Assembly (NCBI RefSeq): GCF_011250565.1
Contig: NZ_JAANMS010000009.1
Span: 36,191-100,190, forward strand
Direction: 5' to 3'
Length of the DNA stretch: 64,000 nucleotides
Source: Nocardioides sp. IC4_145
GTDB lineage: Bacteria; Actinomycetota; Actinomycetes; Propionibacteriales; Nocardioidaceae
The first letter of the stretch is position 1. Every line of letters begins with the position of its first letter. Below, in pieces: positions 24,882 to 35,545 of the stretch. The notes under the pieces were generated by a model. The model was not told the DNA's origin, searched no databases, and saw nothing but the letters and a program-made list of their open reading frames with translations. Both the position numbers and the translations under genes were made by a program.

Positions 24882-26515
24882 TGGACGACCAGGTGCTCAC
24901 CACGATCCTGTTCCTCGCCGTCGTCGCGCTGACGGTCGGCATCACCTTCTGGGCCAGCCGGCAGACGTCGGGCACGAACGACTTCTACGCAGGCGGCCGC
25001 TCGTTCAGCCCGGTGCAGAACGGCCTGGCCATCGGCGGCGACTACATGTCCGCGGCGTCGTTCCTCGGCATCTCGGGCGCGATCGCGCTGTCGGGCTACG
25101 ACGGCTTCCTCTACTCGATCGGCTTCCTGGTCGCCTGGCTGGTCGCGCTGCTGCTGGTGGCGGAGATGCTGCGCAACTCCGGCCGCTACACGATGGCCGA
25201 CCAGCTGGCGTTCCGCATGCGCCAGCGCCCGGTGCGCATGGCGGCGGCGACCTCGACCGTCGTGGTGTCGATCTTCTACCTGCTCGCGCAGATGGTCGGC
25301 GCGGGCGCGCTGGTCGCGCTGCTGCTCGGCGTCGACGACCAGGCGGTCAAGAACATCGTCATCTTCGGCGTCGGCGCGCTGATGATCTTCTACGTCACCG
25401 TCGGCGGCATGAAGGGCACCACCTGGGTGCAGATCGTCAAGGCGATCCTGCTGATGACCGGCTCGGCGCTCATCGTCGTGCTGGTGCTCGCGAAGTTCGA
25501 CTTCAACCTCTCCGAGCTCCTGGGCGCCGCCGCCAGCAGCTCCGGCCAGGGCTCGGCGTTCCTCGAGCCGGGCCTGAAGTACGGCGTGAGCGCCACCAGC
25601 AAGATCGACTTCATCAGCCTGGGCCTCGCGCTGGTCCTCGGCACCGCCGGCCTGCCGCACATCCTGATCCGCTTCTACACCGTCCCGACCTCCCGCGACG
25701 CGCGGAAGTCGGTCCTGTGGGCGATCGGGCTGATCGGCGTGTTCTACCTGTTCACGCTGGTGCTCGGCTTCGGCGCGGCGGCGCTCCTGGACATCCCGGG
25801 CCTGCGGGAGTCCGGCGAGCTGGACGCCTCCGGCAACCTGGCCGCTCCGCTGCTCGCCGAGTCCGTCGGTGGCGGCGCCGGGTCCACGGGCGGCGCGATC
25901 CTGCTGGCGCTGATCGCGGCGGTCGCGTTCGCGACGATCCTCGCGGTCGTGGCGGGCCTGACCCTGACCTCGTCGGCGTCGGTGGCACACGACATCTACA
26001 ACTCGGTCATGAAGAACGGCACCGCGACCGAGGAGCAGGAGATCAAGGTGACCCGCTTCGCGGCCGCCGGCATCGGCCTGGTCTCGATCCTGCTGGCGAT
26101 CCCGGCGCAGAGCCTCAACATCGCCTTCCTCGTGGCGCTGGCCTTCGCGGTCGCCGCCTCGGCGAACCTGCCGACGATCATCTACAACATGTTCTGGCGC
26201 CGGTTCAACACCCGCGGCGCGCTGTGGAGCATCTACGGCGGCCTCATCTCCGCCGTGGGCCTGGTGATCTTCTCGCCGGTCGTCTCGGGCAAGGGCGAGG
26301 ACCCGACCGGCAAGAACCTGTCGCTGCTGCCGACCAGCATCGACATCTCGTGGTTCCCGCTGGAGAACCCGGGCATCGTCTCGATCCCGCTCGGCTTCTT
26401 CTTCGGCTGGCTCGGCACCGTCACCAGCCGCGAGCCGGCTGCGGAGGACCGCTACACCGAGCTCGAGGTCCGCGCGCTCACCGGCGCCGGCGCCGAGCAG
26501 GCCGTGCAGCACTGA
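24881..26515 (+). CDS. actP: Cation/acetate symporter ActP-type
   Basis: A 544-residue sodium:solute symporter with about 13-14 membrane segments. It matches ActP closely: TNDFYAGGRSFSPVQNGLAI, GGDYMSAASFLGISGAIALS, SGRYTMADQLAFRMRQRPVR and GLPHILIRFYTVPTSRDARK. It imports acetate with a cation; MctC-type relatives also take pyruvate and propionate. Coupled to the DUF485 gene upstream and followed by acetyl-CoA synthetase, so uptake and activation are encoded together. A second DUF485-like/SSS pair lies at 12391-14342. Confidence 0.93.
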   Translation: MDDQVLTTILFLAVVALTVGITFWASRQTSGTNDFYAGGRSFSPVQNGLAIGGDYMSAASFLGISGAIALSGYDGFLYSIGFLVAWLVALLLVAEMLRNSGRYTMADQLAFRMRQRPVRMAAATSTVVVSIFYLLAQMVGAGALVALLLGVDDQAVKNIVIFGVGALMIFYVTVGGMKGTTWVQIVKAILLMTGSALIVVLVLAKFDFNLSELLGAAASSSGQGSAFLEPGLKYGVSATSKIDFISLGLALVLGTAGLPHILIRFYTVPTSRDARKSVLWAIGLIGVFYLFTLVLGFGAAALLDIPGLRESGELDASGNLAAPLLAESVGGGAGSTGGAILLALIAAVAFATILAVVAGLTLTSSASVAHDIYNSVMKNGTATEEQEIKVTRFAAAGIGLVSILLAIPAQSLNIAFLVALAFAVAASANLPTIIYNMFWRRFNTRGALWSIYGGLISAVGLVIFSPVVSGKGEDPTGKNLSLLPTSIDISWFPLENPGIVSIPLGFFFGWLGTVTSREPAAEDRYTELEVRALTGAGAEQAVQH

Positions 26516-26528
26516 CCCCGGCCAGCGG

Positions 26529-26552
26529 CTGAGCCAGCCACTGAGCCAGCCA
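26529..26552 (+). repeat. Two tandem 12-bp repeats after actP
   Basis: CTGAGCCAGCCA occurs twice in direct tandem 13 bases after the actP stop codon. It gives extra TGA codons after the gene. No other role is visible. Confidence 0.5.
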
Positions 26553-26567
26553 CTGGGGCCACCCCCG

Positions 26568-26615
26568 GGTCGTGTGCCCCAGGACGCGCAGCGCCGCGTG
26601 CTGGGGCACACGACC
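26568..26615 (+). terminator. Strong hairpin between actP and acs
   Basis: GGTCGTGTGCCCCAG pairs perfectly with CTGGGGCACACGACC, and inside it ACGCG pairs with CGCGT around a six-base loop, separated by a G-G mismatch: about 20 paired positions. It ends five bases before TACTGT (26621-26626), a likely -10 box for acs. It therefore appears to end the actP message and insulate the acs promoter. Confidence 0.7.
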
Positions 26616-26665
26616 TTCACTACTGTGGCGGGGGCCACCCCCGCCGGACGACCAGGAGCTTGAAG

Positions 26666-28651
<1,986 letters not shown>

Positions 28652-28693
28652 CGGTCGCCCGCTCGCGCTCGCCCTCGTCCGAGGACCGGTCGG

Positions 28694-28762
28694 CGGGGTA
28701 GTAACGGTCAGGAACGTCCGTGACTACCCCGCCGACGGTCATTTTCGTCCGTTACTACCCCG
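28694..28762. repeat. Inverted word repeat CGGGGTAGTAACGG between convergent genes
   Basis: CGGGGTAGTAACGG (28694-28707) is perfectly inverted at 28749-28762, and a third related inverted copy GTCCGTGACTACCCCG lies between them (28716-28731). The shape and the GTAGTnnnG core resemble the elements at 8719 and 24244. Sits between the 3' ends of acs and the esterase gene. Confidence 0.65.
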
Positions 28763-28828
28763 ACTCCCCCGACCGGCCACCGCGGCGCCGCAGCCTGCGC
28801 GCGACCCCGGTGGGTACGGCGTACCGGC

Positions 28829-29971
28829 TCACCGCAGCGCGGCGACGACCTTCGGCAGCCCCCACCGCAGCGGCGCGTCGAACCACGGCCAGTTGTGGAC
28901 GCCGCCCTGGCGGATCCACGCGGAGTACGGCACGCCGGCCCGGGTGAGGGCGCCGAGGAACGAGCGGTGGCCGGTCCACATCAGCTGCTCGGTGTAGCCC
29001 GTGTGCAGCGGGTCGGTCGTCTCGCTGGCGGTGCTCATCGAGCCGGTGCCGGCCGCGACGAAGAGCTCGACACCCTTGAGCCTCGGCGCGAGCGAGACCG
29101 GGTTGTGCGCGTCCCAGGTGGCCCGCTCGAGCACCGGGTTGCCCCAGACGCGGAGCAGGTTCGGCGGGCTGACGCCGATCGCCTTGGCGATCTCCGGCGG
29201 CAGGACGTTGGCGACCATCAGGTTGGTGTCGACGGCGCCGGACAGCGTGAACGCCGCCTGGTAGAGGCCGGGGTGCCGCGCCGGGTAGATGAGTGCACCG
29301 AGGCCGCCCATCGAGGCGCCGACAGCGGCGCGCTTGCCGGTCGTGCGGAACTTCCGGTCCACCCAGCGGGTGAGGACCTCGGTGTGGAAGGTCTCCCACT
29401 GCCAGGAGCCGTCCTTCCAGTCGCTGAACATCCCGGCCTCGTCGCCGATGCCGCCCTCGGGCATCACGAAGATCGCCTTGAGCGGCTTGGTGACGGCGGT
29501 GAGCTCGGTGCCGACGCTCCAGCGGATGTACGGGCTGCGGGCGCCGTTGAAGAGGTAGACGACCGGGTAGCGCTTCTTCCTGTTCTTCTTGGCCTGGTAG
29601 CCGGTCGGGAAGAGGACGCGCACCATATTGCTGGTGACCCTCACGTCCGAGGGGACCGGCACTCGGAAGTCGCGGCAGCGCGACGGCGGGCAGGCCCGCG
29701 GACCGTCTGCGCCCGGCGACTCGTCGGCGGGCTGGTAGCTCGTCGGCATCGAGGGCACGAGCATCAGGTCGAGGAAGGACTGCCACGACGACCCCGACGT
29801 GCCGGTCTGGGTCGTCGTCTTCTCGACATGGACGTCGTCCCCGGTGTCGGCCGCCGCGGAGGTGCCGCCGCCGGCGGCCACCAGCGCGGCCAGCGCGAGC
29901 ACGACGGAGCCGACCAGAGCGGCGAGGGTGCGGCGCGGGGGCCGGGGTCGAGCGTTCGCGACGGGATTCAC
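28829..29971 (-). CDS. Secreted esterase of the esterase D / mycolyltransferase fold
   Basis: A 380-residue exported alpha/beta hydrolase. The N-terminus has RPRPPRR followed by a hydrophobic helix (LAALVGSVVLALAALVAAGG) and a likely cleavage near SAAAD. The nucleophile is in VGASMGGLGAL; the C-terminal His is in GGVHNWPWFDAPLRW. Such proteins (antigen 85-like, S-formylglutathione hydrolase-like) act on cell-envelope or extracellular esters; the substrate is unknown. GTG start. Divergent from the Mrp operon. Confidence 0.87.
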   Translation of the reverse strand: MNPVANARPRPPRRTLAALVGSVVLALAALVAAGGGTSAAADTGDDVHVEKTTTQTGTSGSSWQSFLDLMLVPSMPTSYQPADESPGADGPRACPPSRCRDFRVPVPSDVRVTSNMVRVLFPTGYQAKKNRKKRYPVVYLFNGARSPYIRWSVGTELTAVTKPLKAIFVMPEGGIGDEAGMFSDWKDGSWQWETFHTEVLTRWVDRKFRTTGKRAAVGASMGGLGALIYPARHPGLYQAAFTLSGAVDTNLMVANVLPPEIAKAIGVSPPNLLRVWGNPVLERATWDAHNPVSLAPRLKGVELFVAAGTGSMSTASETTDPLHTGYTEQLMWTGHRSFLGALTRAGVPYSAWIRQGGVHNWPWFDAPLRWGLPKVVAALR

Positions 29972-30017
29972 GACTGGGGCAACGACGGCGGGGGCACCGA
30001 GGTCACGGACCGCCCTC

Positions 30018-30084
30018 TAGGCTGGAGCCGGTGCGCCGGGAAGTCTGGTCGGCAGTCCTGCTGCCGACCCCTCGAAGGATCTCC
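30018..30084 (+). promoter_or_regulatory. Promoter and structured leader of the Mrp operon
   Basis: TAGGCT (30018-30023) is a likely -10 box. Right after it come two hairpins: CCGG-TGCG-CCGG (30028-30039) and a perfect 9-bp stem GGTCGGCAG-TCCTG-CTGCCGACC (30047-30069), linked by GAAGTCT. AAGGAT follows. GGAG at 30024 could pair with CTCC at 30081. The layout looks like a regulatory leader, but I cannot assign it to a known riboswitch class. It overlaps a small open frame (see next entry). Confidence 0.4.
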
Positions 30085-30180
30085 ATGCCCTGCCGGCCCA
30101 TGCCCGACCGGCCGTCCCGCGGCCCGCGCACGCCACGAGCGCCGCGACGGATGCCGACGCCGACGGACGACGTCCGGTGA
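30031..30180 (+). CDS. Candidate leaderless leader peptide coupled to mrpA
   Basis: A GTG at 30031 lies seven bases after the TAGGCT box and opens a 49-codon frame that ends in a TGA overlapping the mrpA GTG by four bases, as real genes in this window do. An internal ATG at 30085 with AAGGA upstream gives a 31-residue version. The peptide is rich in Arg and Pro (RRMPTPTDDVR at its end) and matches nothing I know. It may only serve translation coupling or sensing. The structured RNA reading of the same bases is the alternative. Confidence 0.35.
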   Translation: MRREVWSAVLLPTPRRISMPCRPMPDRPSRGPRTPRAPRRMPTPTDDVR

Positions 30181-33047
30181 CGGTCCTGCTGCTCCTGGTG
30201 GCGCTCGCCGCCGTACCGGTGCTGGTCGTGCCGATGACGCTCGCGCTCGGCCGCCGGACGGGGTGGGTGCTGGCCGCGGTCTTCCTGGGCCTAGCTGCCG
30301 CCCTCGTCCCGGCGGGTCGCGACGTGCTGCGCGGCGAGGAGGTCACCTGGTCGCGGGCGTGGGTCCCGCAGCTCGACGTGGACCTGGCGCTGCGCCTCGA
30401 CGGGCTCGGCCTGGTCTTCGTGATGATCGCGCTGGTCATCGGCGCCGCGGTGCTCGCCTACTCGGCGGCGTACCTGTCGCCGGGCCGGCAGCTCGGCTTC
30501 TACCTGTGGATGACCGTCTTCGCGCTGGGCATGGTGGGCCTGGTCCTGGCCGACGACCTGGTGCTGGTCTTCCTGTGCTGGGAGATCACCTCCCTCGCAT
30601 CGTTCCTGCTGATCGCGCGCTCCGGCTCGGGCGGCGAGGCCGCGTCGACGCGCACGCTGCTCATCACCTTCGTCGGCGGACTGACCCTGCTCGTGGCGGT
30701 CGTGCTGATGATCGTCGCCACCGGCACCACCAGCCTCTCCGAGGCGCTGGCCTCCCCCGTCTGGCAGGAGAACGGGGCGCTGACCACGACGGTCGCCCTG
30801 CTGGTGGCGGTCAGCGGCTTCACCAAGGCGGCCCAGTTCCCCTTCCACCCCTGGTTGCCGGACGCGATGGCCGCGGCCACGCCGGTCAGCGCCTACCTCC
30901 ACGCCGCAGCGGTGGTGAAGGCCGGCATCTACCTGATGCTGCGCTTCTCCGAGGCTTTCTCCTCGGTGCCGGCCTGGAACGCGCTGCTCATCACGACCGG
31001 CCTGTTCACCGCGGCGATGGCGGCCCTCTTCGCCCTGGGGCAGACCGACCTCAAGAGGCTGATGGCCTACTCCACGGTCAGCCAGCTCGGCCTGATCACC
31101 GCCGCCATCGGCGTGGGCACGCCGAAGGCGCTGACCGCCGCCGTCCTCCACACGATCGCCCACGCGCTGTTCAAGTCCGGCCTGTTCATGATGGTCGGCA
31201 TCGTCGACCACCAGACGGGGACCCGCGACGTACGCCGCCTGCCCCCGCTGTGGCGGGTGATGCCGTGGAGCTTCGCGACCGTCATCGCCGGCGCCGGCGC
31301 CATGGCCGGTCTCCCGCCGCTGCTCGGTTTCGTCAGCAAGGAGATGGTCCTCGGCTCGATGCTGGACGCGCCCGGACCTGCCTGGACCGGGCCGGTGGCC
31401 TTCGCGGCGGCCGCCGCCGGCGCCGTGCTGACCTTTGCCTACTGCGCCAAGATCGTGCTGGGCGCGTTCGTCGACGGCGAGCGGGAGCTCGAGGACTGCT
31501 CGGTCCCCGAGGTCCGCGAGGCCGGGCCCGCCCTGCTGGTCCCCGCCATGCTGCCGATCTGGGCCGGCCTGCCCCTGGCGCTGGCCGTCTGGGTGCTCGA
31601 CCCGCCGGTGGACCGTGCGGTCAGCGCCATCAGCGACGGCGGCGGCTACGCCCTGCACCTGTGGCACGGCATCACCCCCGAGCTCCTCGCGACCGCCGTC
31701 GTCGTCCTCGGCGGGACGCTCGTCGTGAGCCGACGCCGCTGGCTGCGGCCGCGGCTCGAGCGCGACCTGCTCCCCCGCAGCGGCGTCCAGCTCATCGAGC
31801 AGGCGGTGCGCGGGGCGACCCGCGGCGGGTCCTGGCTGGCCCGGCTCGTGACGGCGGACCACCCCGGCCGCCACGTCGGCCCGATCCTCGTGGTGCTCAC
31901 CCTCCTGCTCGGGGCGGGCACGCTCGCCGTCACGCTCGGCACGGACGTGCCCGCAGCCCAGCCCGACCTCGGCCGGCCGATCGACGCCGCGCTCCTCGTG
32001 CTGGTCGCGCTGGGCGTCGCCGGCGTGTGCCTGGCGCAGTCGCGGATCGCGGCCACGGTCTACCTGGGTGGCGTCGGCATCGCCGTCACCGTGCAGCTGT
32101 TCGCCCTCGGCGCACCCGACGTGGGACTGACCCAGCTGATGGTCGAGGTCCTGACGGTCACCGTCATCATGCTCGTCCTCCGCGGCCTGCCCGCGGGCTT
32201 CGGTCACCGCCGGCACAGCCGCCGACCCGGTCCCGTGGTGCTCGCGCTCCTGCTCGGAGCGGCCGCCGGCGGGGCGACCTGGCTGCTGACCGGTCGTCGC
32301 GAGCAGTCGGGGCCCGCGCGCTACTTCATCGACGAGGGGACCGAGGTGACCGGCGGCGACAACCTGGTCAACGTCATCCTGGTCGAGTTCCGCGCCCTCG
32401 ACACGCTCGGCGAGCTGGCCGTCCTGGGGCTCGCCGGGGTCGCGATCGTCGCGGTCCTCGCCACGGTCCCGGACCGGCGCTCGGAGGACGGTGCCGCACC
32501 GGCCGAGCTCCGCCCGAGCCCCGACGCGGCACCGCAGGACCCGCAGGCCGCCCGGGCGCTCGCCGACCCGGCGAGCAACCTGCGCGCCATGCAGCTGCTG
32601 CTGCGCCTGCTGACCCCCGGCCTGGTCCTGCTCTCCGCGCTGATCTTCTGGCGCGGGCACAACGAACCCGGCGGCGGGTTCATCGCGGCCCTCGTGGCCT
32701 CGGCGGCCGTCGCGCTGGTCTACCTCGCGCGGCCCGAGGACCGGCCGGTCGCCCGGCCGGGACTGCACCTCGGACTGATCGCCGGCGGCGTGCTCACCGC
32801 GCTCGGCACCGGCCTCATCGGCTACGCGCACTCCTCCTTCCTCGAGCCCCTCCACGGCTACGTCGGCGGAGTGCACGTCAGCACCTCGATGCTCTTCGAC
32901 GTGGGGGTGTACGCCGCGGTGCTCGGGCTCGTCATGGTCGCCTTCGACCGGCTCGGCGCCGCCGCGGTCGAGCACCGCACCACCGGACCGGGGACACCGG
33001 CTCCGTCGCACGCCGAGCACGCGTCGGCCCAGGAGGAGCGCGCATGA
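30177..33047 (+). CDS. mrpA: Mrp Na+/H+ antiporter subunit A (with fused subunit B domain)
   Basis: A 956-residue multi-pass protein with about 20-plus membrane segments. The N-terminal half is homologous to complex I NuoL-type proton channels (LVLVFLCWEITSLASFLLIA, FPFHPWLPDAMAAATPVSAY, LHAAAVVKAGIYLM, TDLKRLMAYSTVSQLGLI). It is followed by the MrpA tail (VGLTQLMVEVLTVTVIMLVL) and a C-terminal MrpB domain (WRGHNEPGGGFIAALVASAA). It couples monovalent cation export to proton uptake. GTG 30177 overlaps the leader frame; the stop overlaps mrpC. Confidence 0.95.
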   Translation: MTVLLLLVALAAVPVLVVPMTLALGRRTGWVLAAVFLGLAAALVPAGRDVLRGEEVTWSRAWVPQLDVDLALRLDGLGLVFVMIALVIGAAVLAYSAAYLSPGRQLGFYLWMTVFALGMVGLVLADDLVLVFLCWEITSLASFLLIARSGSGGEAASTRTLLITFVGGLTLLVAVVLMIVATGTTSLSEALASPVWQENGALTTTVALLVAVSGFTKAAQFPFHPWLPDAMAAATPVSAYLHAAAVVKAGIYLMLRFSEAFSSVPAWNALLITTGLFTAAMAALFALGQTDLKRLMAYSTVSQLGLITAAIGVGTPKALTAAVLHTIAHALFKSGLFMMVGIVDHQTGTRDVRRLPPLWRVMPWSFATVIAGAGAMAGLPPLLGFVSKEMVLGSMLDAPGPAWTGPVAFAAAAAGAVLTFAYCAKIVLGAFVDGERELEDCSVPEVREAGPALLVPAMLPIWAGLPLALAVWVLDPPVDRAVSAISDGGGYALHLWHGITPELLATAVVVLGGTLVVSRRRWLRPRLERDLLPRSGVQLIEQAVRGATRGGSWLARLVTADHPGRHVGPILVVLTLLLGAGTLAVTLGTDVPAAQPDLGRPIDAALLVLVALGVAGVCLAQSRIAATVYLGGVGIAVTVQLFALGAPDVGLTQLMVEVLTVTVIMLVLRGLPAGFGHRRHSRRPGPVVLALLLGAAAGGATWLLTGRREQSGPARYFIDEGTEVTGGDNLVNVILVEFRALDTLGELAVLGLAGVAIVAVLATVPDRRSEDGAAPAELRPSPDAAPQDPQAARALADPASNLRAMQLLLRLLTPGLVLLSALIFWRGHNEPGGGFIAALVASAAVALVYLARPEDRPVARPGLHLGLIAGGVLTALGTGLIGYAHSSFLEPLHGYVGGVHVSTSMLFDVGVYAAVLGLVMVAFDRLGAAAVEHRTTGPGTPAPSHAEHASAQEERA

Positions 33048-33376
33048 GTGTCCTGCCCCTGACGGTCGCCGTGCTGGTCGCCGGCGGTACCTACCTGATG
33101 CTCCAGGCCGGCCTGGTCCGGATCATCTTCGGGATCACCCTCCTCAGCCACGGGGCGAACCTGATGCTGCTCGCCGCCGGCGTCTCCGCCTGGCGTACCG
33201 AGCCGCTCGGCACCGAGGGCGCCTCCCGCAGCGCCGACCCGCTGCCGATGGCGTTCGTCCTGACCGCCATCGTCATCACGCTCGCCGTCACCGTCCTGAT
33301 GCTCGCGCTGGCGCGCATCGGCGGCGACGACGACACCTACCAGATGCCCGACACCGGAGAGGACCACCACGGATGA
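33044..33376 (+). CDS. mrpC: Mrp antiporter subunit C
   Basis: A 110-residue NuoK-like protein with three membrane segments; family features are GTYLMLQAGLVRIIFGITLL, SHGANLMLLAAG and DPLPMAFVLTAIVI. It overlaps mrpA and mrpD by four bases each, which points to equal synthesis of the subunits. Confidence 0.95.
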   Translation: MSVLPLTVAVLVAGGTYLMLQAGLVRIIFGITLLSHGANLMLLAAGVSAWRTEPLGTEGASRSADPLPMAFVLTAIVITLAVTVLMLALARIGGDDDTYQMPDTGEDHHG

Positions 33377-34881
33377 CCGGCGCCGTCCTCCCGTTCTTCG
33401 TCGCCGTCCCGCTGGCGGCCGCGGCGCTCGCCGTCGTGCTCCCGCCGCGCCTGGCCCGGGCCGTCCTCGTCGCGACGCCCCTGGTGAGCACCGCGGGTGC
33501 GGTCGCGCTGCTCGTCGAGCACGCCGAGAACCCCGTGCTGGTGCACCAGGTCGGCGCGTTCGTGCCGGGGATCGCGATCCCCCTGGTCTCCGACACGCTC
33601 TCCGCCGTGATGCTCACGGTCACCGGGCTCACCAGCGCCGTCTGCGTGGCGTACGCCGTGCTGGGCGGCGACGCCCGGCTGCGGTTCTTCCCCAGCCTGG
33701 CGCTGATGCTGACCGCCGGTGTGAACGGCGCGCTGCTGACCGGTGACCTGTTCAACCTCTTCGTCTTCGTCGAGGTCATGCTGCTGCCGTCGTACGCCCT
33801 GATCGCGATGACCGGCACCTGGCGCCGGCTCGGGATCGGCCGGCTGTTCGTCGTGGTCAACCTGCTGACCTCCACGATCTTCCTCGTGGGCGTCGGCCTG
33901 GTCTACGGCGTCGCCGGCTCGGTCAACATGGCCGTGCTCGCCGACGCGGACCACGACGACCCCCGGTTCGTCCTGGCGGTCGCAGTCGTGCTGCTGGCGC
34001 TGACGGTCAAGGCCGGGGTCGTGCCGATGCACGGGTGGCTGCCGCGGGCCTACCCGGCGACCTCGGGCACGGTGATGGCGTTGTTCTCCGCCCTCCACAC
34101 CAAGGTGGCGATCTACGCGATCTACCGCATCCACAGCGTCGTGCTCGACGGCGCACCGGACTGGACGCTGCTGGCGCTCGGGCTCGCCCTGCTGACGATG
34201 CTGGTCGGCTCCTACGGCTCGCTCGGCGAGAAGGTCATCCGGCGCAGCCTGTCGTGGCAGATGGTGGCCGGCGTCGGCTACATCCTGCTCGGGCTGGCCA
34301 TCGGCAGCCGGCTCGGCCTGGCCGCCGGCCTGTTCTACATGGTCCACCACATCCTGGTGATGGGCTCGCTCCTGCTCGCCGCCGCTGCGATCGAGCAGAC
34401 CTACCGCAGCGGGCAGTTCGTGCGGATCTCGGGGTTGATGCGACGCGAGCCGCTCCTGGCGACCGGCACGGCGCTGGCGCTGCTGTCGCTCGTCGGGTTC
34501 CCGCCGTCGTCGGGCTTCTTCGGCAAGGTCGGCATCGTCCGCGCCGCCGCCGCGCTCGACGCCCCCGAGCGGGTCGTCGTGCTGGTGGTCGTCGTGGTGG
34601 CCAGCATCGGCGCCCTGGTCGCGATGCTGCGGCTGTGGCGCGAGGTGTTCTGGGGCCCGTCGCTGGAGGAGATGCCGTCGCGGGGCAGCACCGACACCGA
34701 CCCGATCGACGTGCCCCCCGGCACCCGCGCACCGCGGCGGCTGGTGCTGCCCTCGACCGTCCTCCTCGTCGCGTCGCTCGGCCTCTTCCTCGTCCCCGGC
34801 CCCGCGTGGGACCTGGCGGTGGACGCCGCCGACGGCCTGCTGGACGTCTCCCGGTACGCCGCGGAGGTGACCGGCCGGTGA
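33373..34881 (+). CDS. mrpD: Mrp antiporter subunit D
   Basis: A 502-residue NuoM/N-like proton-translocating subunit with about 14 membrane segments. Conserved parts include GDLFNLFVFVEVMLLPSYAL (Glu of helix 5), VKAGVVPMHGWLPRAYPATS (Lys and His of helix 7), LHTKVAIYAIYRI and LVGFPPSSGFFGKVGIVRAA. Four-base overlaps at both ends. Confidence 0.95.
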   Translation: MTGAVLPFFVAVPLAAAALAVVLPPRLARAVLVATPLVSTAGAVALLVEHAENPVLVHQVGAFVPGIAIPLVSDTLSAVMLTVTGLTSAVCVAYAVLGGDARLRFFPSLALMLTAGVNGALLTGDLFNLFVFVEVMLLPSYALIAMTGTWRRLGIGRLFVVVNLLTSTIFLVGVGLVYGVAGSVNMAVLADADHDDPRFVLAVAVVLLALTVKAGVVPMHGWLPRAYPATSGTVMALFSALHTKVAIYAIYRIHSVVLDGAPDWTLLALGLALLTMLVGSYGSLGEKVIRRSLSWQMVAGVGYILLGLAIGSRLGLAAGLFYMVHHILVMGSLLLAAAAIEQTYRSGQFVRISGLMRREPLLATGTALALLSLVGFPPSSGFFGKVGIVRAAAALDAPERVVVLVVVVVASIGALVAMLRLWREVFWGPSLEEMPSRGSTDTDPIDVPPGTRAPRRLVLPSTVLLVASLGLFLVPGPAWDLAVDAADGLLDVSRYAAEVTGR

Positions 34882-35288
34882 ACGCCCTGACCGCGACCCT
34901 GCGCGTGCTGCTCCGCTTCGGACCGTGGCTCGTCGGACAGCTCGTCGCCTCCACGCTGACGCTGGCCCGCGACGTGGGCACCCCGGGCTCCACGCAGCGC
35001 CCGCGGATCGTCAAGCTCTCCCTGGCGGGCATGGGCGACGTGGAGATCACCCTGCTCACCAGCTCGATCACGATCACGCCCGGCACCCTGGTCCTCGCTG
35101 TCGCACCGGCCGACGAGCACGGTCCGGCGGCGGCGTACGTGCAGGGACTCTTCGGTGAGGACGGGGCCGCCCTCGTCGCGGGGCTGGAGGAGATGCGGGA
35201 CCGGCTGCTGGACGCCACCCGCGGCACGAGGCACGGACGTCGCGGCCCCCGGCGGGACGGCACCCACGAGGAAGGAACCCTCCCATGA
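34878..35288 (+). CDS. mrpE: Mrp antiporter subunit E
   Basis: A 136-residue protein: hydrophobic N-terminus, then VEITLLTSSITITPGTLVLA, the MrpE core, and GTLRE-type C-terminal residues replaced by a charged tail (RRGPRRDGTHEEG). The single N-terminal membrane pair is short compared with some MrpE proteins. GTG 34878 overlaps mrpD by four bases. Confidence 0.9.
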   Translation: MNALTATLRVLLRFGPWLVGQLVASTLTLARDVGTPGSTQRPRIVKLSLAGMGDVEITLLTSSITITPGTLVLAVAPADEHGPAAAYVQGLFGEDGAALVAGLEEMRDRLLDATRGTRHGRRGPRRDGTHEEGTLP

Positions 35289-35545
35289 CCGCACTGGCTG
35301 CGATCGCGATCGCCGTCCTCGTGGTGTCCTCGGTCCTCGGGACCGTGCGCATCGCGCGCGGGCCCGACGACGCCACCCGCGCCGTCGTCGGCGACCTGCT
35401 GTTCTTCTGCGCCATCGCGATCTTCGTGGTCACCGGCGTGCTCCGCGAGACGAGCGTGCTCTTCGACGTCGTCCTCCTCGGGACGCTGTGCGGGATCCTG
35501 GCCACGGCCGCCTTCTCCCGCATGCTCACGCGGGGCGCGCGATGA
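35285..35545 (+). CDS. mrpF: Mrp antiporter subunit F
   Basis: An 86-residue protein with three membrane segments; IARGPDDATRAVVGDLLFF is the family's conserved loop (RxGPxxxDRVxxxD type). Overlaps mrpE and mrpG by four bases. Confidence 0.93.
   Translation: MTALAAIAIAVLVVSSVLGTVRIARGPDDATRAVVGDLLFFCAIAIFVVTGVLRETSVLFDVVLLGTLCGILATAAFSRMLTRGAR

Noticed and set aside
30024..30084. Assigning the mrp leader to a known riboswitch class (Na+, Li+, c-di-AMP, cobalamin)
   Set aside because: The hairpins are clear, but I could not match the conserved core of any class with confidence; a covariance model search would decide.
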